64,000 nt of DNA from JANOYY01 sp043720395 (GTDB taxonomy: Bacteria > Actinomycetota > Acidimicrobiia > Acidimicrobiales > JANYDT01): contig JAYSSR010000096.1 in assembly GCA_043720395.1 (NCBI GenBank), positions 62,001 through 126,000 of the forward strand, in the 5' to 3' direction. A program made the position numbers and the translations under genes. Position 1 is the first letter of the stretch. The number at the start of each line of letters is the position of its first letter. The notes below the pieces were generated by a model that did no database searches, was not told the DNA's origin, and worked only from the letters and a program-made list of their open reading frames with translations. Shown here in pieces: positions 17,234 to 25,099 of this stretch.

Positions 17234-18766
17234 ATGGATGAACCTTTGAACCGACGCCGGTTGCTGCAGGTCGGCGTACTTGCAGTCGCCGGTATCGCCC
17301 TTGACCGTCGGGGGGTGTTGGGGGCAGCGGGGCAGTCTTCGACCACCACTCCGAGTTCGCACGCCCGGGTCGCGGGTTCGTCGTTGATCTTGGCCAACGA
17401 TCCGATGGTTGCCGCACGGGGGGGACAGCGGCGTCGGGCGGGCAGTCGAGTGGTGAAGGCGACGGTGACGGCAGGCCCGGTGAAGACGATCGTCGGCGGA
17501 AAGGAAGTGTCGACGTGGGCGTTCGGTGAGCGACCGGGCACTGGTGCTCTTCGTATGCGCGCTGGGGATCTGGTCGAAGCGACGTTCGTGAACCGCCTCG
17601 CAGGCGCGAATACGTTGCACTGGCATGGTCTTGCGCTGCGCAACGATATGGACGGGGTACACGGACTCACCCAAGAACCTGTGCAGCCCGGCGGTTCTTT
17701 CGTCTACCGCTTCATCGCTCCGGATCCAGGGACGTACTGGTTCCATCCGCACATGGGCCTGGAGCTGGACCGGGGCCTGTATGCGCCGTTCATCGTGGAG
17801 GACCCGAACGAGCCGGTCGATGCCGACGTCGACGTGACGCTGATGCTCGATGACTGGCTTGATGGTCACGGCCCTACGCAGGAGCAGGTTCTCGCGAAGC
17901 TTCGAAGCGGCGGGGGTCACTCGGGGCACGACATGGCTTCGATGGAAGCCGGAGACATGGATATGGCAGCGATGACCGCGCTCGTTGGCGACGTCGACTA
18001 TCCGCTGCATCTGATCAACGGCCGAGCCGCGGTGGAGCGTGAAACAATCAAGGTCCGTCCGGGTCAGCTGGTGCGGTTGCGGTTGATCAATGCCGGTTCG
18101 GACACGGCGTATCGGGTTGCGGTCGGTGGTCACCGGTTGACGGTGACGCACGCCGACGGGTTCGCCGTGAAGCCGGTGGAGGTCGACAACGTGGTGCTGG
18201 GCATGGGTGAGCGCTACGACGTGATCGTGACCGCGAAGTCCGGTGCGTTCCCGATCGTTGCAGTCGCGGAGGAGAAGCAAGCCCCGGCCGGAGAAGCCGT
18301 GTTGCGGAGCACGACCGCAGCGCCGTCGCCCAAGACCGGGTCCCGGCCGAGGGAACTGCAGGGACGCACACTCGCGTATCGCGACCTGGTCCCGACCGAT
18401 GCCGTCCGACTCCCAACCCGCACGCCGACGAGGACGTCGACAATCACGCTCACTGCGGACCCGGAGGGCTACGTCCACGGCATAAACGGACGGTCCTACT
18501 CCGATGCCACCCCGATCGTGATTCGTTCGGGCGAGCGTCTGCGGCTGCGGATACGCAACACGACGATGATGTTCCATCCGATGCATCTCCACGGTCACAC
18601 GTTCCAGGTCGTCGGTTCGTCACGCAAGGACACCGTGAACGTGCTGCCGATGCAGACCGTGCAGGTGGACATCGAGGCCGACAACCCCGGGCAGTGGATG
18701 CTGCACTGCCACAACACGTACCACTTCGAGACCGGTATGGCGACCGTCCTTTCCTATCGCCGCTGA
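17234..18766 (+). CDS. Multicopper oxidase, exported
   Basis: A 510-residue oxidase starting at ATG 17234 with a twin-arginine-like signal (NRRRLLQVGVLAVAGIAL). The four copper-binding motifs are present: HWHG and FHPHMG in the first domain, HPMHLHGHTF and LHCHNTYHFETGM in the last. A His/Met-rich loop (SGGGHSGHDMASMEAGDMDM) near the middle resembles the methionine-rich inserts of CueO-like cuprous oxidases. The likely role is oxidising Cu(I) or phenolics outside the membrane. It is about 60-70 percent similar by eye to the broken copy at 6732-7904. An upstream ATG at 17156 in the same frame gives a leader without signal character. A two-component system follows 21 bases downstream. Confidence 0.92.
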   Translation: MDEPLNRRRLLQVGVLAVAGIALDRRGVLGAAGQSSTTTPSSHARVAGSSLILANDPMVAARGGQRRRAGSRVVKATVTAGPVKTIVGGKEVSTWAFGERPGTGALRMRAGDLVEATFVNRLAGANTLHWHGLALRNDMDGVHGLTQEPVQPGGSFVYRFIAPDPGTYWFHPHMGLELDRGLYAPFIVEDPNEPVDADVDVTLMLDDWLDGHGPTQEQVLAKLRSGGGHSGHDMASMEAGDMDMAAMTALVGDVDYPLHLINGRAAVERETIKVRPGQLVRLRLINAGSDTAYRVAVGGHRLTVTHADGFAVKPVEVDNVVLGMGERYDVIVTAKSGAFPIVAVAEEKQAPAGEAVLRSTTAAPSPKTGSRPRELQGRTLAYRDLVPTDAVRLPTRTPTRTSTITLTADPEGYVHGINGRSYSDATPIVIRSGERLRLRIRNTTMMFHPMHLHGHTFQVVGSSRKDTVNVLPMQTVQVDIEADNPGQWMLHCHNTYHFETGMATVLSYRR

Positions 18767-18787
18767 GTCGTCGACTTTTGCGAAACT

Positions 18788-19510
18788 GTGCAGATGGCCG
18801 TCGTATTGATCGTTGAGGACGAGCCTCGGATCGCGGACCTGATCGACCGCACCCTACGGCGCCACGGGCATGAGACGTTGCTTGCGGCGACGGGACACGA
18901 AGCGCTCGACATCGCGAATCGATCGGACCCCGCTCTTATAATCCTCGACCTCGGACTCCCCGATCTCGATGGGACAGCCGTTGCGAGGCGTCTCCGATTG
19001 CACAGCGACGTGCCGATCCTGATGCTGACGGCCCGGGCGGCGGAACGTGACCGCATCGACGGACTCCAGGCTGGTGCAGACGACTACGTCGTGAAGCCGT
19101 TCAGCCCCGCCGAGCTTGCACTGCGCGTCGATGCGATCCTGCGGCGTGGGCGCCGGGATCCCGCCGACGAGGTACTGCGATTCGACGATGGCCGACTTGT
19201 GATCGATCTCAGCGCACGGCGGGTGACACTGATCGACGACGACGGCTCGACACGCGATGTGTCGCTCACCCCGACGGAGTGGCAGCTGCTTGCCGCCTTT
19301 GCGGGGAGGCCCGGTCGGGTCTGGTCACGCGCTGAGCTCATTGCACGGGCGCGCGGATTCGACTTCGACGGAGACGAGCGCACGATCGACTCCCACATCA
19401 AGAACCTCCGCCGCAAGCTCGTACGCGGTGGGTCATCCGGTGCGATCGAGACCGTGACCAGTGCGGGCTACCGGTTCTCGCGCAGTCGCGACGTAACCCC
19501 CGATGCGTAG
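18788..19510 (+). CDS. OmpR-family response regulator
   Basis: A 240-residue regulator with receiver motifs VEDEPR, LIILDLGLPDLDG (phospho-acceptor) and DDYVVKPFSP, followed by a winged helix with DERTIDSHIKNLRRKL and SAGYRFSR. The start is GTG 18788 or ATG 18794. It begins 21 bases after the multicopper oxidase gene and overlaps its kinase gene, so oxidase, regulator and kinase may form one operon. A CopR/CusR-like copper-responsive role is plausible from context only. Confidence 0.92.
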   Translation: MQMAVVLIVEDEPRIADLIDRTLRRHGHETLLAATGHEALDIANRSDPALIILDLGLPDLDGTAVARRLRLHSDVPILMLTARAAERDRIDGLQAGADDYVVKPFSPAELALRVDAILRRGRRDPADEVLRFDDGRLVIDLSARRVTLIDDDGSTRDVSLTPTEWQLLAAFAGRPGRVWSRAELIARARGFDFDGDERTIDSHIKNLRRKLVRGGSSGAIETVTSAGYRFSRSRDVTPDA

Positions 19511-20915
19511 CTCGTCGATCGGGACCCGACTCGCCGCGGCGTTCGTGGCCGTCGCTGCCTCGGCGGTCGCCGTGTTCGCCGTCCTGACTGTGGTGCAGAC
19601 TCGGCGAACAGTCGGACGCCTGGCGACGGATCGACGCCAGGCTACGACCGACGCGATTGCCGAGGTCCTGCGCCTCGGACGTCAACGATCCGGCTCGTGG
19701 TCGGCGACGGACGTGCACCCGGCCACGATGCTCGCCGTTCAGGCTGGAGCGTCGCTTCGTGTCGTCGACGAGAAGGGGCGCTCGCGTCGACTCGCCGACT
19801 CGATGCCTCCAGCGATGCCCGAAACGTTGACCGAAACGTTGACCGAAACGATGTCGGCGCCCATGCACTCGACGACGGCGACCCCCGCTGGCACCGGTGG
19901 GTTGGTCCACCGGTCGCGGATCGACATGCCCGCCGACGCGTCCATGGTCGTTGTGACGTTTCGCACCGGCGAACTGGCTCAGGCCGAAGCCCATGTACGT
20001 GACGCGCTTCGGGCCACCGTCGCCTGGGGCCTCCTCGCTTCGGCTGGTGTGGGGCTGCTCGTCGCCTATGGCGTCGGACGTCGATTCGTCTCACCGATCC
20101 TTGCGATCACCGAAAGGGCGCGTCGCATCGGCAGCGGCGACTCCGCGGCACGCGTACCATCACCGACCCGGCAGCGGAGACCGCCGGGTGAACTTGGCGA
20201 GCTCGCCCATGCCATCGACGAGATGGCCGATCGACTTGCGGCACACGAAACGACCCGACGCAACCTCACGAGCGATGTCGCGCACGAACTCCGCACACCA
20301 CTGACCCTGCTGCGCGGAGCCTGTGAAGAACTCATCGACGGGACACTCCAACCGACGCAGTCGGTGTTCGCATCGCTGGCCACCGATGTCGACCGTATCC
20401 GCCGCCTTGTCGACGACCTTGGGCGGCTGACCGATGCCGACGCCGCGACGACTGCCGACCGCTCGTCACATCGGCCGGTTCGCCTCGACGAGGTTGCGTC
20501 GAGCGTCCTCGATCGACTTCGGCCGCTCGCCGACGCGAAGGGTCAGACAATCCGGGCAACAATGGAACCCGCGACCGTGCAGGGAATTACCCGGCACTTA
20601 GAGCAGATCGTCGCCAACCTGCTCGACAATGCAATCAAGTTCACTCCGGAGCATGGCCGAATCGGACTCGCCGTCGAAAGCGGTCCCGTCGATGTCGCCT
20701 TGCGAGTCACCGACAACGGACCAGGGATCGAGCCGGCCGACCGCGACAAGGTGTTCGAACGCTTCTACCGCTCCGGTCGCACGACGGCCCATCCTGGCAA
20801 CGGAATCGGGCTCGCCGTGGTCCAGCAACTGGTTCGAGCCCACCACGGGACGATCACCGTCGATGACCACGACCCCGGCACCATCGTCACGGTCAGGTTC
20901 AAAGGTGCCCAGTAG
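19503..20915 (+). CDS. Membrane sensor histidine kinase
   Basis: A 470-residue kinase. Two membrane helices (about residues 10-30 and 165-190) bracket an extracytoplasmic loop containing a TLTETLTETM stretch and several Met/His residues. HAMP follows, then the H-box TSDVAHELRTPLTLL, N-box IVANLLDNAIKFTPE and G-box VTDNGPGIEPADR with ERFYRSGR and NGIGLAVV. It overlaps the regulator gene by eight bases. The methionine and histidine residues of the sensor loop would suit Cu or Ag sensing as in CusS, but they are not a diagnostic motif. Codon use is like its neighbours. Confidence 0.92.
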   Translation: MRSSSIGTRLAAAFVAVAASAVAVFAVLTVVQTRRTVGRLATDRRQATTDAIAEVLRLGRQRSGSWSATDVHPATMLAVQAGASLRVVDEKGRSRRLADSMPPAMPETLTETLTETMSAPMHSTTATPAGTGGLVHRSRIDMPADASMVVVTFRTGELAQAEAHVRDALRATVAWGLLASAGVGLLVAYGVGRRFVSPILAITERARRIGSGDSAARVPSPTRQRRPPGELGELAHAIDEMADRLAAHETTRRNLTSDVAHELRTPLTLLRGACEELIDGTLQPTQSVFASLATDVDRIRRLVDDLGRLTDADAATTADRSSHRPVRLDEVASSVLDRLRPLADAKGQTIRATMEPATVQGITRHLEQIVANLLDNAIKFTPEHGRIGLAVESGPVDVALRVTDNGPGIEPADRDKVFERFYRSGRTTAHPGNGIGLAVVQQLVRAHHGTITVDDHDPGTIVTVRFKGAQ

Positions 20916-20923
20916 CGCTCAGC

Positions 20924-21673
20924 TCAGTCGCGAATCCAAACCGGCGTTCCGTTCGGCACCTCTCGGGGAAACCAGTTTGCGGCACCCATAGCGATGCGGA
21001 CGCATCCGTGGGAGGCGGGGTATCCGGGCAGCGCGCCCCCGTGGATGGCGTAGCCGCCCGAGAAATAGAGCGGGTTGTAAAGCCGTCCGAGGCGCGACAC
21101 GCGCCAGCCGCTGATGCGTCGCTGAACTCGGAAACGGCCGCGTGGGGTGCGAGCGATTTCGCAGTGCCCGGCCACGCAGTAAAGGCGATTGTTGCCGGTC
21201 GACACCGGAATGGTCCGAACCGCACGGCCCGCTCGAAACATCGTGAGTCGCTGACTGCTGATGTCGATCTCGATCGCGAGCGGGCCGCTGCCCGGCCGTT
21301 TTGTCGTCGGGGTCGGTCGCGAAGGTGGCGCAGTCGGCGTCGACGTTGCGGTGGGAGGCGTCGACGTCGCGACAGTCGATGTCGTGACAGTTGACGGTGC
21401 CGTCGAGGGGACGCTGACCAATGGCGTGGTCGAAGCGGGTGGCTCAGTCGAGGGCACCGTCGTGGGCGGACTGGAGGGCGGCGGCTCGGTCGTGGGCGGA
21501 TCGGATGGGGGCGCGCTGACGACAGTTGTCGGAGCGGTTGTGTCCGACTGCGCACCGACGGGCTCAGCCGAGAGTGCCTCGACTCCGATGACACTGAGCA
21601 TGCTGATCGCCAGACGGACGAGATACGGGCGAGAACTGGTTGCGGTTGTGGGTATCGCCCTAGGAACGCTCAT
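20924..21673 (-). CDS. L,D-transpeptidase (YkuD), exported
   Basis: A 249-residue protein with an N-terminal membrane/signal segment, a long Pro/Thr/Ser-rich linker (about residues 40-115) and a C-terminal YkuD domain with HGGALPGYPASHGCVRIA, including the catalytic His and Cys. The start region IEIDISSQRLTMFRAG is typical. The enzyme should form 3-3 peptidoglycan cross-links or attach proteins to the wall. A BlaI-like dyad lies 14 bases upstream of the ATG. A second, sequence-distinct L,D-transpeptidase gene follows upstream on the same strand. Confidence 0.92.
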   Translation of the reverse strand: MSVPRAIPTTATSSRPYLVRLAISMLSVIGVEALSAEPVGAQSDTTAPTTVVSAPPSDPPTTEPPPSSPPTTVPSTEPPASTTPLVSVPSTAPSTVTTSTVATSTPPTATSTPTAPPSRPTPTTKRPGSGPLAIEIDISSQRLTMFRAGRAVRTIPVSTGNNRLYCVAGHCEIARTPRGRFRVQRRISGWRVSRLGRLYNPLYFSGGYAIHGGALPGYPASHGCVRIAMGAANWFPREVPNGTPVWIRD

Positions 21674-21686
21674 GGGTCGGGAACAC

Positions 21687-21703
21687 TACGACATGACGTC
21701 GTA
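21687..21703. promoter_or_regulatory. BlaI-like operator before the L,D-transpeptidase gene
   Basis: TACGAC-ATGAC-GTCGTA has perfect 6-base arms and shares the TACGACAT half with the other sites. It ends 14 bases from the start codon at 21673, well placed to block transcription. Confidence 0.6.
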
Positions 21704-21796
21704 TAAGTGGCGGCAGTTGCTGGAGATCACGGTCTGGGCCGTGACCAGGTCGTCCCCTACTCTCGCTCGGTCTGCTTTGACAGGTTGCGCAGCGAG

Positions 21797-22651
21797 CTAC
21801 GCAGTGATTCGTACTGGAGTGCCGAGCGGGAGTAGCGGAACCAGCCTTTCGATGTCGTCGTTGCGGAGTCGGATGCAGCCGTTGCTTGCCTGTCGGCCGA
21901 CGGAGCTCGGGTCGTTGGTTCCATGGATTCCAACCTGGCCTGGTCCGCCTCGGAACTGCTGGAGCACCTCCGAGAACCCGGAGAGTCCGTACGCGTAGCT
22001 GCCATAGACGCTGTCGGCGGTCGGCGGTTTGAGCAATTCCGTGATGTAGTAGGTGCCCGAGGGACTGGGTACGTTCTCGCGACCGACCCCGACCGGTGCC
22101 TCAAGGACAACCGTGGTGCCGTTGCGGACGGTGATCCGAAATGCCGAGAGCGCAACGGTGACCGAGTACTCGTGCGATGCGAGTGTGGCGTCGGAGGCGT
22201 TGATCCAGCCTTTGGACCCGTTCGGGCGGATCGGGAGCTGCACGAGCAGTCGACCGGCCTCCTCGCCTTCGGCCACGAAGAGCCGCGGGGTTCCCTTGCG
22301 CACCGGGTTCGCGAGCGTCGTCTTCGGTGTCGTCGCTGTCGGGCTGTCGTAGACCCGAATCTCTGCGACAGCGGCGAGGACGGTTGCGACGACCGTTTTT
22401 CCGGCTTCGTACTGCCGGTAGCCGGGGGCCGTGGGCACCGCCTCGGTCGTCGCTCCAGCGGTTGCAATGCCCACCTCGGAGTCGACGACGGTCGCAGCGA
22501 CGGATTCGGTCTCGGCCGGACCTGTCCCTGAGCACGCTCCGACAACCCCGGCTAGGAAGACTCCCACCACCACCAACAAGGAGGGTCGAACTACCCGCCG
22601 GCGCAACGCAAAACGAATGAACACGTTCGACAGGATCAGTCTTGCTGTCAT
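21797..22651 (-). CDS. L,D-transpeptidase lipoprotein
   Basis: A 284-residue protein with a basic N-terminus, hydrophobic segment and lipobox (LAGVVGAC, Cys near residue 41). An SH3-like region follows (residues about 80-130: TVLAAVAEIRVYDS, NPVRKGTPRLFVAEG), then a YkuD domain ending in IHGTNDPSSVGRQASNGCIRL with the catalytic His and Cys. It should act on periplasmic-side peptidoglycan, anchored to the membrane by lipid. Several BlaI-like half sites and dyads lie 70-160 bases upstream. Having two L,D-transpeptidases beside blaI recalls beta-lactam-tolerant 3-3 cross-linking. Confidence 0.92.
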   Translation of the reverse strand: MTARLILSNVFIRFALRRRVVRPSLLVVVGVFLAGVVGACSGTGPAETESVAATVVDSEVGIATAGATTEAVPTAPGYRQYEAGKTVVATVLAAVAEIRVYDSPTATTPKTTLANPVRKGTPRLFVAEGEEAGRLLVQLPIRPNGSKGWINASDATLASHEYSVTVALSAFRITVRNGTTVVLEAPVGVGRENVPSPSGTYYITELLKPPTADSVYGSYAYGLSGFSEVLQQFRGGPGQVGIHGTNDPSSVGRQASNGCIRLRNDDIERLVPLLPLGTPVRITA

Positions 22652-22721
22652 GCGAACTCCTCCTCAGTCTTGGAACGCTGGTTGCTCTGACTGGGAGTGC
22701 AGCAACGGCCGGTGAACGTAC

Positions 22722-22732
22722 TACACAGTGTA
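22722..22732. promoter_or_regulatory. BlaI-like dyad upstream of the second L,D-transpeptidase
   Basis: TACAC-A-GTGTA is a perfect 11-base dyad, like the one at 15044, lying 71 bases upstream of the ATG at 22651. Confidence 0.5.
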
Positions 22733-22760
22733 AGAATTCCGTGCCGTCGCTCGCGACATC

Positions 22761-22809
22761 ACTACGACATCACTACGACATCATGTCATACGACGTTGCG
22801 TAGTACTAC
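22761..22809. promoter_or_regulatory. Cluster of BlaI-like sites
   Basis: ACTACGACATC occurs twice in exact tandem (22761-22771 and 22772-22782). The second copy forms a dyad, TACGACAT-C-ATGTCATA (22774-22790), and GTAGTACTAC (22800-22809) is a further palindrome. The gap serves the L,D-transpeptidase gene on one side and the GNAT-thioredoxin genes on the other. Several adjacent sites suggest tight or bidirectional control. Confidence 0.55.
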
Positions 22810-22854
22810 CCTGTCCTAGATCGCACGCGTCCTCGATTTCGCAGTCGCCACAAA

Positions 22855-23580
22855 ATGACCCTCGTTCCAGCGGTGATCCCGGCATCGGCATCGATCCGTT
22901 TTCGGAGCATGAGCATGCACGACCTGTTGTTCGTCAGCTCACTTCACGAGGCGACCCTGCATCCGGGCTTCTTCGTACGGCTGGGACGAAAGTTCCTCGC
23001 GGAATATCACCGAACGTTCCTCACGAGTCCGCACGCGATCGCACTGATCGCCGAACGCGACGAACGGCCGGTTGGATTCGTGGTGGGGACCCTCGACCGC
23101 GGTCGGCATCGCAGGCATTTGTTGCACGCCGATCGAACGAGGCTGGCGATGGCATTCGGCCGCGGTCTCGTCGCCAACCCATTGCTGATCGCGTGGTTCC
23201 TTCGGACGAGAATGCTTCGCTACCTGCGAGGCTCGCGCCAGCACACTCACGTCAACAGCGGCGACGTCGGACAGGGCGGTTCGCTTCGGCACATGAGCGT
23301 CGTTGAGGCCGAGCGCCGGACCGGGATCGGAGCCGAACTCGTGCAGCGATTCGTGGATGCTGCTGCGGCGATGGGAACCCAGGAACTTCGTCTCGTCGCC
23401 AGGTCCGACAACGTTTCGGCTTGTCGCCTCTACCGTCGTCTCGGTTGGGACGAGTTGCCCTCCGTCGCCGATGTCGACGGGCACTCGTGGGCACCGTTCG
23501 CATTTCCGGCAAGGGCGCCGCGTCCGACCGCTGTAGCCGCTCGTCCCAACCCCGTCCCGCTGGAAACGAAGGAACACTGA
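22855..23580 (+). CDS. GNAT-family N-acetyltransferase
   Basis: A 241-residue protein with the GNAT core: the acetyl-CoA loop region (HMSVVEAERRTGIGAELVQRF, with R-x-x-G-I-G) and the final beta-strand/helix NVSACRLYRRLGW. The first half (LHEATLHPGFFVRLGRKFLAEYH) resembles acetyltransferases of polysaccharide or envelope clusters. The substrate is unknown. It starts 46 bases after the BlaI-like site cluster and is followed four bases later by the thioredoxin-like gene, so the two are likely co-transcribed. Confidence 0.85.
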   Translation: MTLVPAVIPASASIRFRSMSMHDLLFVSSLHEATLHPGFFVRLGRKFLAEYHRTFLTSPHAIALIAERDERPVGFVVGTLDRGRHRRHLLHADRTRLAMAFGRGLVANPLLIAWFLRTRMLRYLRGSRQHTHVNSGDVGQGGSLRHMSVVEAERRTGIGAELVQRFVDAAAAMGTQELRLVARSDNVSACRLYRRLGWDELPSVADVDGHSWAPFAFPARAPRPTAVAARPNPVPLETKEH

Positions 23581-23584
23581 TCTG

Positions 23585-24181
23585 ATGTCAACGAAAGCCG
23601 AATTCCCAAGACCGAATCGAAAGCGGGCTCGACGCGAAGCGGCCCAGGTCGCAGCGCGACAAAAACGACGCAGCGTCTGGATCGCAATCGTCGCGATTGC
23701 CGCGTCGATCCTTGCAGTCTTCGCCGTGACGTCGGGTCGACACGAACCGTCAAGCACGGTCGAGGCGGTGCGGGCCGCGCCCGATTTCGAGCTGACCGGG
23801 CTAGACGGTGCAGCGAAGCGCTTGAGCGACTACCGCGGGCGGGCTGTCGCCGTCACCTTCATGCATACGTATTGAGTGCCGTGCAACGCCAGTGCCCCCG
23901 AGTTGCGGGCGGCCTACGAGAAGTTCAGCGGCACCTGTTTCGAGATCCTCTCCGTCAGCATGCACGAGCAGAACGAAGTGGTCGAAGCTTTCATAGACAG
24001 GTATGACCTCAACTACCCGTTCCTCATGGACCGGGACGGTTCGATCGCCACGATGTACCAGGTCGTCGAATCCCCGACGACGGTCTTCGTCGGTCCGGAC
24101 GGGATGATCGTGGATGAGCTGACGGGTGTCGTCACCCGTGACTGGATCGAGGCGAACATCCGCCGCGTCGGGATCGTCTGA
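23585..24181 (+). CDS. ResA/TlpA-like thioredoxin with in-frame TGA at the redox site (candidate selenoprotein)
   Basis: The frame from ATG 23585 encodes a basic N-terminus, one membrane helix (residues about 30-50) and a thioredoxin-like domain. At codon 97 (23873-23875) a TGA interrupts FMHTY-stop-VPCNASAPEL. In TlpA/ResA proteins this place is the first Cys of CxxC, so readthrough would give UxxC with Cys 100. The downstream 101 codons keep the fold: FEILSVSMHEQNEVVEAF, YPFLMDRDGS, the cis-proline ESPTTVFVGPDG and a normal stop at 24181. A hairpin can form just after the TGA. A simple nonsense mutation of TGC/TGT is the alternative, and decayed genes do occur nearby. No selenocysteine machinery is in this window. 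Confidence 0.6.
23878..23913 (+). promoter_or_regulatory. Hairpin after the in-frame TGA (possible bacterial SECIS)
   Basis: Two bases after the TGA, GCCG (23878-23881) can pair with CGGC (23910-23913), and GCAAC (23883-23887) with GTTGC (23902-23906). A 14-base loop starts with G, and a 1x3 internal loop separates the stems. Position and a G at the loop start resemble bacterial SECIS elements, but the loop is closer to the TGA than in E. coli fdhF. GC-rich coding DNA makes hairpins by chance, so this is only supporting evidence. Confidence 0.3.
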
Positions 24182-24260
24182 AGCAGAGTTCCGCTTGGCC
24201 TCACCGCCGACGATCGGCTGCGAAGGTTGCCGAATTCAGCTGCCAAGGAGCGCTCGACAA

Positions 24261-24275
24261 ACGACATCATGTAGT
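24261..24275. promoter_or_regulatory. BlaI-like dyad upstream of the membrane gene pair
   Basis: ACGACAT-C-ATGTAGT (arms with one mismatch) matches the shared TACRACATNATGTYGTA pattern. It ends 77 bases before the ATG at 24353 and lies downstream of the thioredoxin-like gene, so it may give the membrane gene pair its own promoter. Confidence 0.5.
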
Positions 24276-24352
24276 AGATTGGGCTACGTGTCTCGACGAC
24301 CACGATCGATCGCGTTGAGTGCGTTCGTTTTCGGCGACAAGGTGCTGCGCCG

Positions 24353-25099
24353 ATGATCGACACCGGATTCCTCGCGACACTCGTGGTCGTCGTGCTCGGT
24401 TTGCAGCTGTCGGCTCGATGGAGTCCGCCGACGCTGATCGACAGGTCGGCTCTCGGTGAACTCTGGGTCGGGCCAGTGCTGTTGGGGCTCGTCGTCGCTC
24501 GGTTGGCGTTTGTAGCGTTCGACGGGCCGAGCAGCCTAAGGAACGTTCGGGAATTGTTGGTGTTTCGTTCCGGCCTGGAGTTCTGGGCCGGAGCAACGAC
24601 GGGAGTCGCTGTCGTTGCGTGGAAGTCGCGCAGCCTGCAGCCCGGAGTGGTGGCCGTGTTGGCGGCGTCGATGCCGTTCGCCTTGTTCGGTGTCGCGCTC
24701 TACGAAGGGAGCTGCGTGGTTCGAGACGGTTGTTTCGGGCCGCCGAGTCGTGTCGGCCTGATCCCGCCCGGACTCGATCGTCGGCTGCTTCCGATCGGGA
24801 TCGTCGTCGGCGTGACACTGCTGGTGGTCGGTGCTGCGCTCAAGCGACTGTGGACGATGAGTGCGTCGTTGACCGTGGTGATCGGCGGGTTCGCCCTTGC
24901 CGCAACGCGCGCGTTCGCGAGCCGTCGACTGCCGGCGATCGGCCCGAGTCGCATCCAGTTCGAGTCCGACCTCGCAGCAGCCGCGTTCGGGGTTGCGCTG
25001 GCGGCATTGTCGATCCGTTGGATCCGCAACGAACGACGCCGCAACACCATTGTCAACGCCAGGCCGACTGCCCGAGGCGATACCGACCCGCAGCGATGA
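24353..25099 (+). CDS. Multi-pass membrane protein, Lgt-like
   Basis: A 248-residue membrane protein with about seven hydrophobic segments. SGLEFWAGATTGVAVVAW and a later EGSCVVRDGCFGPPSR recall the GGL-GG and GCCYG regions of prolipoprotein diacylglyceryl transferase (Lgt), but essential Lgt residues are not all evident, so it is probably a divergent Lgt-fold protein. It sits downstream of the thioredoxin-like gene and overlaps the next membrane gene by four bases (ATGA). Conserved cysteines in an extracytoplasmic loop could be a substrate of the thiol-disulfide enzymes nearby. Function not established. Confidence 0.55.
   Translation: MIDTGFLATLVVVVLGLQLSARWSPPTLIDRSALGELWVGPVLLGLVVARLAFVAFDGPSSLRNVRELLVFRSGLEFWAGATTGVAVVAWKSRSLQPGVVAVLAASMPFALFGVALYEGSCVVRDGCFGPPSRVGLIPPGLDRRLLPIGIVVGVTLLVVGAALKRLWTMSASLTVVIGGFALAATRAFASRRLPAIGPSRIQFESDLAAAAFGVALAALSIRWIRNERRRNTIVNARPTARGDTDPQR

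Noticed and set aside
17129..18598. 489-codon minus-strand frame opposite the multicopper oxidase gene
   Set aside because: His/Arg-rich shadow of a strongly supported gene with clear copper motifs.
23876..24181. Separate 101-codon gene starting at GTG directly after the TGA
   Set aside because: It begins in the middle of a thioredoxin active site with no ribosome-binding site; it is the continuation of the frame from 23585.
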